Source: Chloranthus sessilifolius (taxonomy: Eukaryota > Streptophyta > Magnoliopsida > Chloranthales > Chloranthaceae). Taken from it: a DNA stretch of 64,000 bases. A program made the translations under genes and the position numbers. Positions within the stretch are counted from its first letter, which is position 1; each line of letters starts with the position of its first letter. The stretch lies in NCBI GenBank assembly GCA_021018995.1, contig CM037587.1:71505604-71569603 (forward strand), in the 5' to 3' direction. Below the pieces are notes generated by a model, which was given only the letters and a program-made list of their open reading frames with translations, was not told the DNA's origin and did not search any database. Below, in pieces: positions 24,361 through 35,290 of the stretch.

Positions 24361-24483
24361 ACTCCCTAGGGCGTGATTACTTCGCGCGCGCACACACACA
24401 CACACACCTTACATGGACAATGACTCCCTAGGGCGTGATTACTTGACTCTCTCACACGCGCGCACGCACACACATACACACAT
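24361..24483. repeat. Direct duplication with CA/CG-rich microsatellites
   Basis: GGACAATGACTCCCTAGGGC and the following GTGATTACTT occur twice, about 62 bp apart. Each copy is followed by a CACACA/CGCGCG tract. It lies immediately left of the small Mutator-like element. Confidence 0.85.
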
Positions 24484-25287
24484 ATATATAGAGGCTCGGG
24501 GGAATGCGCTCAGGCGTAGAGTTCTGTGCTTATTGAGATGGGCATGACATGGTGTCTTTTTGTGAAGTGACGGGTGTTATTTTATAATCATTTAATCACG
24601 TTTTAATTAGAGTTAATTTTATTTTTAAAAAAAGTAGATAACCTTTTTGAAATACCCTTTGCCTGCCCACGTGGGTGTTAGGACTCCACCAATCCTTTTG
24701 AAATACCCTTTGCCTGATCACATGGGTATCAGAACTCCAACCCACATCTTTTCCACTGTTGGGGTGTCAACGCTTCACTATCAGGGTGTCAACATTTTGC
24801 TAGCGGGGTGTCAGCACCTCACTATTGGGGTGTCGGTATCGGGGTTGCGCTCACTACCGAGTGTCGTTGCTTCTACCGAGTGTCGGTGCGCCTTGATGTC
24901 GATGAAGTCGATGTGCGTTTCGCTCCCGGGGTGCCAGCGCTTCACTACCGGGGTGAATTGCTTCTCTCTCGCAGTGCCAACGCTTCGCTACCGAGGCGCC
25001 CAATGCTTCGATACCGGAGGCCCACATTTTTTAGTAAAATATACCTGAAAAAATAAGTCTGACATTTTCTTGGAAAAAGGGGAAGAAGACAGAAAAGAGA
25101 CTTCTAAAAAAGTCAAGTATGACTGCTGAAAAAAATATACCTTTTAAAATATTTAAAATTTTTTAATCCTAGTTAATTAAGAGGGCCTCATGTCACATGT
25201 CACACCATAAAATGGCATTACGTGTCACGCCCATATCAATAGGCGTATAAATATCTTTACGGTTGGACACATTCTCCACTCAACCAT
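24484..25287. mobile_element. Small Mutator-like element with CGCTTC-rich interior
   Basis: The ends are long inverted repeats with degeneration: left GGGGGAATGCGCTCAGGCGT then TATTGAGATGGGCATGACA; right, read inward on the other strand, GGAGAATGTGTCC... then TATTGATATGGGCGTGACA. Both borders abut TATATATA. The interior repeats GGTGTCAACGCTTCAC and CTACCGAGTGTCGGTGC variants. Its left end matches that of the giant element at 25288, so they are one family. There is no transposase; plus-strand open frames come from the periodic motif. Confidence 0.7.
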
Positions 25288-25499
25288 ATATATATAGGCA
25301 AAGGGGAAAACGCGCTCGGGTGTAGAGATTTCTCTACGCTCCCCCAATGGGGAGCGGACACGAGGAAAGTGCATTTGCACTAACTCGAGTTAGCTTTAGA
25401 ATGGTTTTCACGTGTGACAGTGGTAGGTACTAGGTATCGCAGGCCGCTATACCTAAATGGAGGTAGGTATCGCAGGTCCCAATGCCATGATATAGCGGT

Positions 25500-25703
25500 A
25501 CAAGAATTCAAAATATGGTGCTAATTTTCCTTCTCTGTCTCTCTCTCTCTTCAAGTTCTTTCTCTCTCATTTGCACTTCTCTAATCAACTTTCTATCTCT
25601 CTGGACAACTCTCTCTCTCGAGCTCTGACTGAAGCGTAAGCGCGGAAGAGATAACTTTTTCTCTTTGTCGCTAGAGTAGAAGAGACAACCGCTTTGTCAA
25701 CTT

Positions 25704-25734
<31 letters not shown>

Positions 25735-25775
25735 GGAGCTCTAATTGGATAGAAGCACTAGCGCACAAGAGAAAA

Positions 25776-25820
<45 letters not shown>

Positions 25821-25910
25821 ACACTTTGGAGCTTTGACTAGATAGAAGCGCTACTTTGTCAACTTCCTCTCTCTCTAGATCTCTTACTGGAGCGCCGATC
25901 AGAAGAGTGT
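25500..25910. repeat. CT-rich microsatellite region inside the giant element
   Basis: Repeated (CT)n runs at 25528-25550, 25703-25730 and 25776-25822 are each followed by related text such as GGAGCTCT...GATAGAAGCGCTA. This forms a degenerate tandem array of about 80-100 bp units. It is non-coding and may have served as a 5' leader of the transposase. Confidence 0.6.
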
Positions 25911-26321
25911 CATTTGACTATTTGAGGTAAAATTATAAATGAAGTAAGGTTACATATTAGAAGATATTTTAAATATATTCGATGTAGAAGTAGACGCTTC
26001 TTATGTGAAGTGATACAACGTGACGACGTAACCAGTTAGAAACGCCATCGCTTCTAACTTGAAGCGCTGGAGCTCTTTATGGTTGTGTCATCGCATCGTT
26101 ATGAATCGATTTTCTTTTTAGCCCGTTGTTGATTTAGGGTGGAGATTATAAAATTAGTAGCATTCGAAAATAATTAATTATATTTGACGTAGAAGTAGAC
26201 GCTTGTTATTCGAAGCGATACAAAACGACGACACGACGAGGTAGAAGCGCTATCGATTCTAAATCGAAGTGATGTCGCTCTTTAAGGTCGCGGCATCACT
26301 TCGTAGAAGCAAACACTTGTT

Positions 26322-28515
26322 ATGTGCAGTTTCCTTTATTTTTTATTTAATGCATGGGCTGTAATAGACTCAATCGGAGAATTTAATGTAGGTGGTGTTG
26401 ATTTAAATGTCACCCCTGAGACGATTTCTTTAGAAAGAATTTTACTTGGCTGTGATACGAATATCGAAATGCTCGATAGTTATGGAGGGTTAGAGAATAT
26501 CAGCAAGGAATGGAAGTCACGTATCGGCTTGAAATTCTAATTCGAATGCGAGACATATAACTTCTATAATTTATACGTGAAGAAAGTTGATTTCAACGTT
26601 AGAAAATGTAACACTTACAAATCTGCAAAGGGGGAGATTATAAAAAGAAAATATGTATGTTCGTTTGAAGGGTTCAAACAGCCTGACAAGCATAAAATAC
26701 ACGCGATATAAAGTGTTCAAAAGATAACGGATGCGGATGCGAGGCAAGGTTGAAGATTAGGATCGACGACCAAAAGTTGTGGAAGGTAATAGAATTTAGA
26801 GAGCCATATAATCCTTAGTTGTATAAACCTACAAAGGTGAAGAAATTTCGATCACATAATAAGATGAGCGGGGCAAGTAAATCGTTGATTAGAGTATTTG
26901 ATGACATAATTCCTCCTTCCAAGATTGCTACTATTTTGTCGAGTTTGGGTGGAGTGACTGGTGTGACGGTAAGCCTTCAACAAACTCGGGATTACTTAAA
27001 GAAGATAAAAAAGGAGAGTAACATCCATCCGATGTGTATGACGGTCATCAAGTCCTTCATTAATAGACAAAATAAAAGAGATAGTTTCTTCTTTGAAGCC
27101 AACTTGACGAAGAATATCGTATGCGTAGTATATTTTGGGTTGTTCATAGGTCGTGCGTAGTGTATCAACATTTCAGTAATGTGGTGGTATTCGACACCAC
27201 TTATAAAATAAATAAATTGTTGATGTCTTTCACCAACCATCATTGGCAGACAACGCTTTTTGAATGTGCATTGCTCGCGGATGAGATGTAGGAGACATTT
27301 ATTTGGTTGTTTAACACGTGACTCAAGTGCATGGGTGGTAAGAAATCTATTGTAATCATCACCGACTAATGCAATGAGGTGAGCAAGGCCATCTTTGAAG
27401 TTCTTCTAGGGACCATGCATCGCCTCTGCATATGACACATAGGGAGGAATGAATTGAACCATCTCTCTCAGCTGAAGGTAAAGTTTGAGAATTATGAGAG
27501 AAAGTACATCAGTGCAAGTTTAGTCAAGCGATTGATTTTGAAAGGAGATGGGCATAACTCGTGGAGGAGTTTCAATTGCAAGAAAATGTGTGGTTCAAAT
27601 AAATGTACGCTCTTAGATGGAAATGGATTCCATGTTACTTGAGCGATACCTTTTGGGCCGACATGACCACTACGCAACACGGTGAGAGTATAAATTCTTT
27701 CTTCGATAGCTTTTTCAATGCCCAAACGAATTTGACAGAATTTGTCAAACAATAAGATCTTGCAGTTCAATCTCATTGCGATAAAGAAAATAGAGAGGAT
27801 CTCATCTCAATGTCTACAACACCGAAGCTCTTATTGGAAAATTTAATCGAGTGGCATACCACTACTGTGTATACGAGAAGATTCAAAGTTTGTTTCGAAT
27901 GTGGAGATGTCACGGCCACTTGTGACTGCAAGCACTTCGAGACCAATGGTTTGTTGTGTTCTCAAATCTTTCATGTTTACTTCAAGGAAGAGGTAGAGCA
28001 AGTTCCATCTAAGTACGTTCTACCTTGATGGACGAAAGAAGCTAGATACAGTACTATATGTTTAGGGTCAGTGAGAAAGTGGATTCCAATTCTGTATCTA
28101 CGATGAAAATATGGAAGGTGAGAGAAGCAGGAATAAAGTTAATTCAATTGGGGATATAATCGAATCGCTTGGTGGATTACACGTTGGAAGGGATGACTAA
28201 ACTATTAGAAGGCGTAGAGGTCATTAGAATGGAAGAGGACAATGAAAGACGCACTACTGTCGCATTCTCTCCAGGCGGCTCCTCTCAAGCTAGCGAAACA
28301 ATTTCATTGCAAGAGCATGCCAACATTACAGTGCGAGATCTAATACGATGTGCCACCAAAGGTAGACCAAACAACAATGATAGAATAAAGTCTTGAATTG
28401 AGGTTGGTTTTGAACAATCAAAGAAGAAGAGACGCCATTGTAAGGTCTGTAGTGAGTTGGATCATAAAATCACAACTTACCCCCTAAAGAGGGTCAGGAT
28501 GATGGCTGCTAGCGC
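26322..28515 (+). pseudogene. FAR1/FHY3-type MULE transposase, decayed
   Basis: In order: a FAR1 DNA-binding domain (about 26515-26815; YNFYNLYVKKVDFNVRKC, RKYVCSFEGF, then CEARLKI...LWKVIEF with the terminal His-rich part lost at PYNP*L). Then the helical linker FRSHNKMSGASKSLI. Then the MULE core with all three acidic positions: D in VVFDTTYKINK (27193), D in VIITD (27364) and E in GESINSFFDSFF (27683). Then a SWIM finger at about 27900-27975 (CDC...LLCSQIF, His replaced by Gln), and a C-terminal knuckle CKVCSELDHKITTY whose last Cys is Tyr. At least seven in-frame stops and frameshifts make it inactive. It would have moved this element; FHY3/FAR1 light-signalling factors derive from such transposases. 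Part of the giant element; convergent with the Ulp1 gene. Confidence 0.9.
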
Positions 28516-28599
28516 GGGACAGAGCCAACTAGAATAGGGGACGATGGAAAGTACGGTATCACAAAGACAGTCTGATTCAATTTTATGAAGAGCGCAATC

Positions 28600-29277
28600 T
28601 TTTCATCTTGGAAGCACAGGCGCTTCGATTTCCAAGAGTGGTCGCTTCGTTTCGGAAGCGTGGGCGCGTTGCAAAAGTTCTTTAATGCGTTGGCTATTTT
28701 TTTTTATGTGCTGACGCTTCTTTACATAACATTTGCACCTATCTGACGAAAGCTGCATTATGATTTATGAATCATGTGGATAACCTATGGTAATCTATTC
28801 AAGTGTCGATTTAAGCAATGATTTCAACTTTTTGTGACCATCATTCCGAAGCGACGGTGCTTCGTGAAAGAAGCGATGATGCTTCTTGAAGGCAGCAATG
28901 ACGCTCTTGTTTAGAAATGTGGGCACTTCATGTTTGAAGTGTGGGTGCTTCATTAATATCTATTTGCACCTATTAGATCACAGGTGTATTCGTATTCCTC
29001 TGGATTGAGTATGGAAAGTGCGATTTCACAAAGTCACACCGTTTAAAATTTATGAAAGCAAGTTGATAAGATTTCTTTAAAAGTGTGTTCAAATATTTAT
29101 TCATTCTTTTTCTTTATAACAAGTTTCTTATGAATTTTATAGCATCATAGCGACGCCTCGCTTAGGAAGTGAGCTTCCATCATTTTGGTGCGACGACGCT
29201 TTCTCGCGAAGCGAACCACTACGCGTATGAGGCTCGCGTGGTTCAACTTGGAACCATTGACTATGTTAATTTTTCGT
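28600..29277. repeat. GAAGCG/CGCTTC motif array A
   Basis: Many copies in both orientations (for example GGAAGCGTGGGCGCGTTGC at about 28655, GAAGCGACGGTGCTTCGTG at 28851, GAAGCGATGATGCTTC at 28871). They begin immediately after the transposase relic and are absent inside it. No coding potential. Confidence 0.8.
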
Positions 29278-29560
29278 GAATGCACTCCTGTGGATTGACA
29301 TTTTCATATACTCATGGAGCTTTATTTTTATTATTCAAGACTATTTATCAAGTAAGAAAAATTTACTAATTATGTAAAAAAAATTTATTCATAAATCAAA
29401 ACTATTTCTTTACACTGACTTCTTTTACACTGTCTTACTTAATCGTAAATGGGTCTGATGAAATTGAATATGGTATTGATGCATTGGACGATCTAGCGGA
29501 CCCTGATTCAGCTATTGACGAGGTCATCGCAAGTATTCGTACACTGTTGATAAAATAGCA
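29278..29560. repeat. Internal direct duplication, copy 1
   Basis: This stretch recurs at 32253-32560 in the same orientation (shared GTGGATTGACATTTTCATAT, ATGCATTGGACGATCTAGCG, AACCCTGATTCA-type blocks). The copies differ by scattered substitutions and a short insertion, so the duplication is not recent. Confidence 0.85.
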
Positions 29561-29796
29561 CAAAAGAAATGCTAAGACAGTGGAGATGAGGAGACTGAGG
29601 CTGAGGCAGAAGAAGGAAATAGAATAAAGGGAGGAGGAGCAAGGGGAAGGCAAAGGGATATGGTGGATGAGTGGATATGGTGATGGCGGTGGTTGGTTGA
29701 AGGAGGATGTAACATTTTACAAAAATGTTGGAGGTGGTGGCGAGGGATGGGTCACGGGTGGATGAGGTAGAGGCGTAGGCAGATGTGGGGAGTTTG

Positions 29797-30160
29797 TTAT
29801 GCTGACGGTGGGGGATGAGGAAGTGGAGTTGGAGTGGGTTGGGTGGAAGGGGAAGGAGGCAGAAAAAGAAGCAATGGGTCTGGAACCAGTAGAAGAAGTA
29901 TCGACTTTGGAGCCAGGAGAAAAAGGGACTCTTGGTCTCCCACCACCGCCAACGGAGTGGGAAGGTCGTCATCATCCGAAATGACAATAACTTCACCGGG
30001 GGGAGGTGGAACCGCTTGCTCGTTGTCATCATCGGGGATGACAAACAATTCGTTGTCGCCGGGGATGTCGATAACCGAATCATCGTATGAACTAATAAAA
30101 CGTCGGCGAGCGAGCTAGTTGCTCCCCCTCAAACCATTGCGATGCATTTCGGTATGGGCT
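29797..30160 (-). CDS. Small ORF with SUMO-interaction-like motifs, degenerate
   Basis: Read from about 30157 downwards (start MHRNG; a stop TAG follows at about 30115), the frame continues ARRRFISSYDDSVIDIP, then NELFVIPDDDNE, then PPPPGEVIVISDDDD, then a proline-rich tail ending at 29797. Three hydrophobic tetrads followed by acidic residues (VIDI, LFVI, VIVI) resemble SUMO-interaction motifs. A second, shorter copy of the same segment (RRRFISS...SVIDVPDDNE) is at 33520-33640, in the corresponding frame. No known family was recognised. It lies downstream of, and on the same strand as, the Ulp1 relic, so it might be an exon of the same gene or a separate accessory gene. Because of the stop it may be a relic. 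Confidence 0.45.
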
Positions 30161-30299
30161 AAGGCAGAGGGAGATGAAATGCTAATCTAAGGAGATCCAC
30201 AAGATGAATAAAATTGAGCGCCATGACGCCCTTTAAATAGCAATTTGTCAGGCAACGTCATTATGGGGCACCGCCGTCAAAAAGGGATTTCGTAAAGTT

Positions 30300-30700
30300 A
30301 TCTTGAATTACGATAAGAAGCGAGTCGCTGTTTGATGTTCCCCGTGAATCTTATTGTTAGAAGCATTAGCGCTTCATCCTAGAAGCATTAGTGCTTCAGA
30401 GTGGCGTGTCATCGCTTCTTATTCGAAGCGATAACGCTTATATTTAGGGCGATTTCGTTTATTACATTATAAATTTTGTAAACATCATATGAATCCAGAA
30501 CATGCTTTGTATATCAACAAATGTGAATATAAATTTATTCGAAGCGTCATCGCTTCTTAAATGAAGTGCCAGCACTTCGAATAAGGGCTATGATGCTTCA
30601 AATAAATTTACATTCACTTTTCGCACAACCTTTTCAATGTTATTGCAGCAACGTATGTTCGTGTTCCAATGAAAAGCGTCGTTTAGTCTTCTGTTAATTA
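30300..30700. repeat. GAAGCG/CGCTTC motif array B
   Basis: Alternating units such as GAAGCATTAGCGCTTC, CGCTTCTTATTCGAAGCG and GAAGTGCCAGCACTTCG make up much of the stretch. It separates two small open frames of the giant element. Confidence 0.8.
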
Positions 30701-30723
30701 ATCTTCACTCGGAAGAACCCAAC

Positions 30724-31029
30724 ATGTCCAAGATTAGTAAAACCCGTGATCGTCTTATTGAAAGGGAGAACGCTGAGATTCTTGCGCTTCTGGGCAAGAA
30801 GGAGAGGCTAATTAGGCTGAGGAAAAGGTAGAAGGCCGATATTTAAGCGCTTTTGGAGAAGGAGAAGCAGTTACAGCAACTACGACTCCCGCTAAACGCT
30901 GAAGGGTTTACCACAAGGTCCACAAGCCCCCCTCGCCCTACAACCCCTCCTAACTCTCCACCCTATTCCCTATCTTCACCTACCCCTACCCTCCCGAACT
31001 ACAGTTCCTCTACGAAGATGACAAGTTGA
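30724..31029 (+). pseudogene. Degenerate basic coiled-coil / proline-rich ORF
   Basis: ATG at 30724 opens MSKISKTRDRLIERENAEIL, a charged helical stretch, then LGKKERLIRLRKR-stop-KADI-stop-ALLEKEKQLQQL, then a Ser/Pro-rich tail ending MTS-stop at 31027-31029. The frame is maintained through both stops, which suggests a once-coding region. Family not recognised. It is bracketed by GAAGCG arrays within the giant element. Confidence 0.4.
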
Positions 31030-31319
31030 GGACATTTCAGTGTCAGTTCTTTTTGGCCCAATAAATGCTAATTCAAGTATGTGCAAGACCAAGAATACCT
31101 GTCATCCAAAGCTGTGGAGTCCTCATACATATATAGAAGTTATGGAATGTAACCAGACGGCTCTGTCGGTGTCTGTCTGTCTGTCTATATTTTTTCATAG
31201 GTTTTTTGTTCTTTCTTCTACAGTGTACTTCTGTAAGTAGTCTCAGTTTATATGAATGCAATCGAGTTTAGTTTAATTTCATGAAGATAGAGAATATTGT
31301 TTATATTATTACAATCTTT

Positions 31320-32250
31320 ACTTTTCTCATTCTTATCGAAGCGCTAGCCCTATTATTTTAAACTTCTGCGCTTCATTTATCGTTTGGTAACAACTTATTT
31401 GCGAAAAGGCGCTGTCTCTTTTTACTAGAAGCGATAACACTTCGATTAAGGTCTACAAGACTACAATTAAGAAGAGACAATGCCATTAAGGAGCACAAGC
31501 TACAGTTAAAAAGCGATGACGCTCCTGGTAGACGCGACGTTGTGTCGCAGTTAAAGCGTCTGCGCTTCGTTTATAGTATGTTTAAATCTTCTGCTTTTAA
31601 AGGCGTTGTCTCTTCTTAGTAGAAGCGACAACGCTTTGGATAATCTACATCAAATAGTTTAGATGATCTCTAAATCAAACGGCTCTTGCCAATCTTTGCA
31701 CGCTATATCTTTAAATGACGAGTTCTATATCAAACGGTTCAGATGGTGTTTTCGTATAGGTTAGGTCACCAAACTTGCAAGTCTTTGTTTTAAATAAAGC
31801 AAGGGCCAAGTTTACTAGAAGCGACAACGCTTCGGTTAATGTCTACATTTTAAGCCTTAGATAGTCCAATAATGAGCACAGGCTATCATAAAAAAGCACT
31901 GACGTCGTGCTTTGGTTAAGGTCTATGATGTTTGTAGTCCACCATTAAACACATAATTGGAGTACTACTTTTGTCCTCACTGAATGGAAACGAAAATAAG
32001 AATAACATAACATTCGCTTTTTGCACCAAGGTCTACAATGTTTGTAGTCTCAAACAATCTATAAAAAGCGACAACGCCTCATTTTTGAAGCATGGGCGGT
32101 TCGTTTTTGAAGCGATGGCGCTTCGCTATTGAAGCGTGGGCGCTTCAATTTTTAAGTGATGGTGGTTTGTTGATGAAGCGTTGACGCTACAATTTTGAAG
32201 CGATGGCGCTTCATTATTGAAGCGTGGATGCTACGTTTTTTTGAATACTC
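31320..32250. repeat. GAAGCG/CGCTTC motif array C
   Basis: The densest part of the motif. Perfect palindromic units lie at 32109-32124 (GAAGCGATGGCGCTTC), 32131-32146 (GAAGCGTGGGCGCTTC) and 32197-32212 (GAAGCGATGGCGCTTC). The region also contains GTCTACAA-type repeats. No coding sequence. Confidence 0.88.
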
Positions 32251-32252
32251 CT

Positions 32253-32560
32253 GTGGATTGACATTTTCATATATTCATGGAGATTTATTTTTATTACTCA
32301 TAATTATTTATCAAGTAAAAAGAATTTACTAATCATACAAAAACGTTTCATTCATAAATCAAAATAATTTCTTTACATCGTCTTCCTTTACATTGTTTTC
32401 TTTACACTGATTTCCTTTACACTATCTTACTTTATCGTAAATGAATCTGATAAAATTGAATATGATACTGATGCATTGGACGATCTAGCGAACCCTGATT
32501 CAACCCTTGATGAAGTCATTGCAAGCATTCGTAGGAGCAAGGATTACACTGTCAATAAAA
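32253..32560. repeat. Internal direct duplication, copy 2
   Basis: Homologous and collinear with 29278-29560, about 2.97 kb away. Like copy 1, it is followed by the GGAGGATGCAACATTTTAC-type segment that is amplified here. Confidence 0.85.
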
Positions 32561-32706
32561 TAATATAAAAGATATGTCGAGATAGTGGAGATGAGGAGGC
32601 TGAGGCCGAGGCAAAAGAAGGAAAGAGAATGAAGGGAGGAGGAGCAAGAGGAAGGCGAAGGGATATGGTGGATGAGTGGATATGGTGATGATGGTGGTTG
32701 GTTGGG

Positions 32707-33505
32707 GGAGGATGCAACATTTTACGAAGATGTTAGAGGTGGTGGCGAGGGATGGGTCACGGGTGGATGAGGTAGAGGTGTAGGCAGAGGTAGATGAGGT
32801 AGAGGTGGAAGAGGAAGAAGAGGGGAGGTGGAAGAAGAAGGGGATCGGAAACAGTGATTGTTCGTATTCCAATAAAAAAATTGTTATCGGGAGAGGAAGA
32901 GGGTGATCGCAAAGGGATGGCGATGGGGATATGGTGGATGAGTGGATATGGTGATGGCGGTGGTTAGTTAGAGGAGGATGCAATAATTTATGGAAATGTT
33001 GGAGGTGGTGGCGGGAGATAGGTCACAGGTGGATGAGGTAGAGGTGTAGGTAGAGGTAGATGAGGTAGAGGTGGAAGAGGAAGAAGAGGGGAGGTGGAAG
33101 AAGAAGGGGATCGGAAACAGCGATTGTTCGTATTCCAATAAAAAATTTGTTATTGGGAGAGGAAGAGGGTGATCGCAAGGGGATGGCGATGGGGATATGG
33201 TGGATGAGTGGATATGGTGATGGCGGTGGTTAGTTAGAGGAGGATGCAATATTTTATGGAAATGTTGGAGGTGGTGGCGGGAGATAGGTCACAGGTGGAT
33301 GAGGTAGAGGTGTAGACAGAGGTGGATGAGGTAGATGAGGAAGAGGACGAAGAGGGGAGGTAGAAGAAGGGGCTCAGAAGTAGCGGCTGTTCGTATTTCA
33401 ATAAAAAAAAAATGGTATTGAGAGAGGAAGAGGTCATCGCAAGGGAAAGGTGAAGGAATATGATGGATGAGTGGATATGGTGATGGCGGGGATTGGTTGA
33501 GGGAA
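32707..33505. repeat. Three tandem ~265-bp units, purine-rich
   Basis: Copies begin near 32707, 32972 and 33238 (GGAGGATGCAA(C/T)A(T/A)TTTA). Each holds GGTGGATGAGGTAGAGGTG runs, GAGGAAGAAGAGGGGAGGT and GATATGGTGGATGAGTGGA. A single related segment follows copy 1 of the direct duplication at about 29690. Long minus-strand open frames rich in Ser, Pro and His are by-products of this low-complexity DNA. Confidence 0.88.
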
Positions 33506-33829
33506 TCACATGCTTGTTGGGGACGATAACTCGTTATCGTCGGGGACATCGATGACCGAACCATTGCATGAACTGATAAAACGCCTGCGCACAAGCCGGT
33601 GACTCCTCCACAATCTGTAGTGAAGTATTTCAATATGGGATGAGAAAGATGAACAAACTGAGCCCCACGATACCCTTTAAATAGCAATTTGTTATGCAAT
33701 CTCATTAAATATATTGTTGTAGTAATAAATGGATTTTATAAATTTTTGCACTTCATACTTATTGCATCCACTTTTTGATCTTTCCCATGGTGCTTATTGT
33801 TAGAAATGCCAGTACCACCACTTCTTATT

Positions 33830-34500
33830 TGAAGCGTCATCATTTTTTATAGGAAGCGTCAACGCTTTAATTAAGCAATATTTCATACTTTCATTTATTA
33901 CAAATTTCGAGGCGTTTGAATGTATGGTTGTGTTATCTTTTCACGCTATCTTTTCCAACATTATTGCAGCAGCAACTGTTCTTATTTCAATATGGTGCAC
34001 TATTGCTAAAAATCGATTTCATAAATCTTTGAGCTTCATATTTATTGCATCAGGCTTGAATTACTATAAAAAGCGTTAGTCTTTCGAGAAGCTTTTCCTA
34101 GGTTTTCTTTTCTAGATTTTTCCTTAGCTAGCCCCAATATTCAGGGGGCTGTCGCTTCTTATTAGTAGCGCTATCACTTCCGTTGGCGCTGCACTCATTG
34201 GAGAAGAATTGCCTGAAGTCAATTAGTAGCCCTAATGTTCAAGTCAATTTATATTCCAAGCGTCAACATTTCAGTGAGATGCGTCATCGCAACTAGATCG
34301 AAGCGTCAACGCTTCAGTAAGACTCGTCATCGCCTCTTAATTGAAGCGTCAGTGCTTTAGTTAAGGGCGATATTACTTCTTAACGACTAGCGTTGGCATT
34401 TTGATTATTACGAATTCGTATTCCTATAAAAAAGCACCGTTTATTGTGTCGTCAATTTATTCTTCAATCCATATATTTTCCAATAAGGGACATTGGCGCG
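33830..34500. repeat. GAAGCG/CGCTTC motif array D
   Basis: A perfect GAAGCGTCAACGCTTC lies at 34300-34315, with close relatives at about 33830-33860, 34260-34290 and 34340-34360 (GAAGCGTCAGTGCTTTAG). The array stops before the Ulp1 relic. Confidence 0.82.
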
Positions 34501-34689
34501 TCGGTAATAAACGATATTAAATCATAATTTAACAACACATCGTGTGAATAAATCTTGTATATTATTAACAATTTATATTGTATCTATCCTGTGTAAGTCT
34601 TGTGTACATTGTATGAATCCAGTACATGCTATGTATATCAATATATGTAAAGGTACATTTATATATAACAAATATTTTTTAAAAAAATT

Positions 34690-35290
34690 TATAAAAGTGA
34701 TTCAACATCGTCATTGGCATCCCAATTTTCTTTCATGTGCATAGCGATGACGTGCCCAATATCAGCCCTGAAATGAAGGATATCTCTCTGCTCAAATGTA
34801 GGCTGGAGGCTCATGCTGAAATAATCAATGTATTTTATCACGAAAACCCCACAGTCATGACTGTTTTCTTGGCGCGACGCCTTGACACTCCGACATTCTC
34901 AAAGATATTTCTGAAAAACGGAATTGGATGCACCGTGGATATGTAACAGGGCTGGGAGGTAATGTGTCTGTCAATAAAAAAAAAAAGTAAAAGAGGAGTT
35001 ACACACGCATTTATAAAATATAAGTGGGTGCTGATGCCCCGAGGTAGAAGAGTTGTTGCTTCTTATAAGAAACGACAACGCTTCGATAATGACACGCTAG
35101 CACTTCTAACAATGGTTTTCGAACTTACCAGTGTCTTTATCTCCTCGTAAAGTTTAGTTTTCGGAGATTTATCTGGGCACGGGTCCAGGATAAGTATAGC
35201 TCTTTGTGATAGGATGGCCACAGCAAGCACCTAGTGAGGTGGGTTATTGATGTGAATCGGAATAAATATTTCAAAACAATCAATCGCGTG
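34690..35290 (-). pseudogene. Ulp1 / C48 SUMO protease catalytic region, decayed
   Basis: Read on the minus strand. The first block (about 35285-35165) is FEIFIPIHINNPPH*VLAVA followed by ILILDPCPDK: the His of H-W-V-L, the Trp turned into TAG, and the following Asp-Pro. After a probable intron with acceptor TTGACAG, the second block (about 34930-34690) has SHDCGVFVIKYIDYF with the catalytic Cys at 34851-34853. His, Asp and Cys of a Ulp1 peptidase are therefore all legible. Plant Ulp1 enzymes process and remove SUMO; transposon-borne copies are known in some Mutator-like elements (Kaonashi type). Same strand as the DUF1985 and coiled-coil relics upstream, so probably the C-terminal part of one gene. 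Confidence 0.85.

Noticed and set aside
24647-25056. Plus-strand frames of 133 and 82 residues as a transposase gene
   Set aside because: They follow the periodic GGTGTC...CGCTTCAC motif, shift frame with it and resemble no protein family.
29508-30083. A 191-residue minus-strand open frame as a gene
   Set aside because: Composition is Ser/Pro/Leu-rich and arises from purine-rich low-complexity DNA; the overlapping frame with conserved segments shared with 33.5 kb is the better candidate.
32552-33705. Four long minus-strand open frames rich in His, Pro, Ser and Thr as a gene family
   Set aside because: They are tandem copies of one 265-bp low-complexity unit and do not share a start, splice or domain signal.
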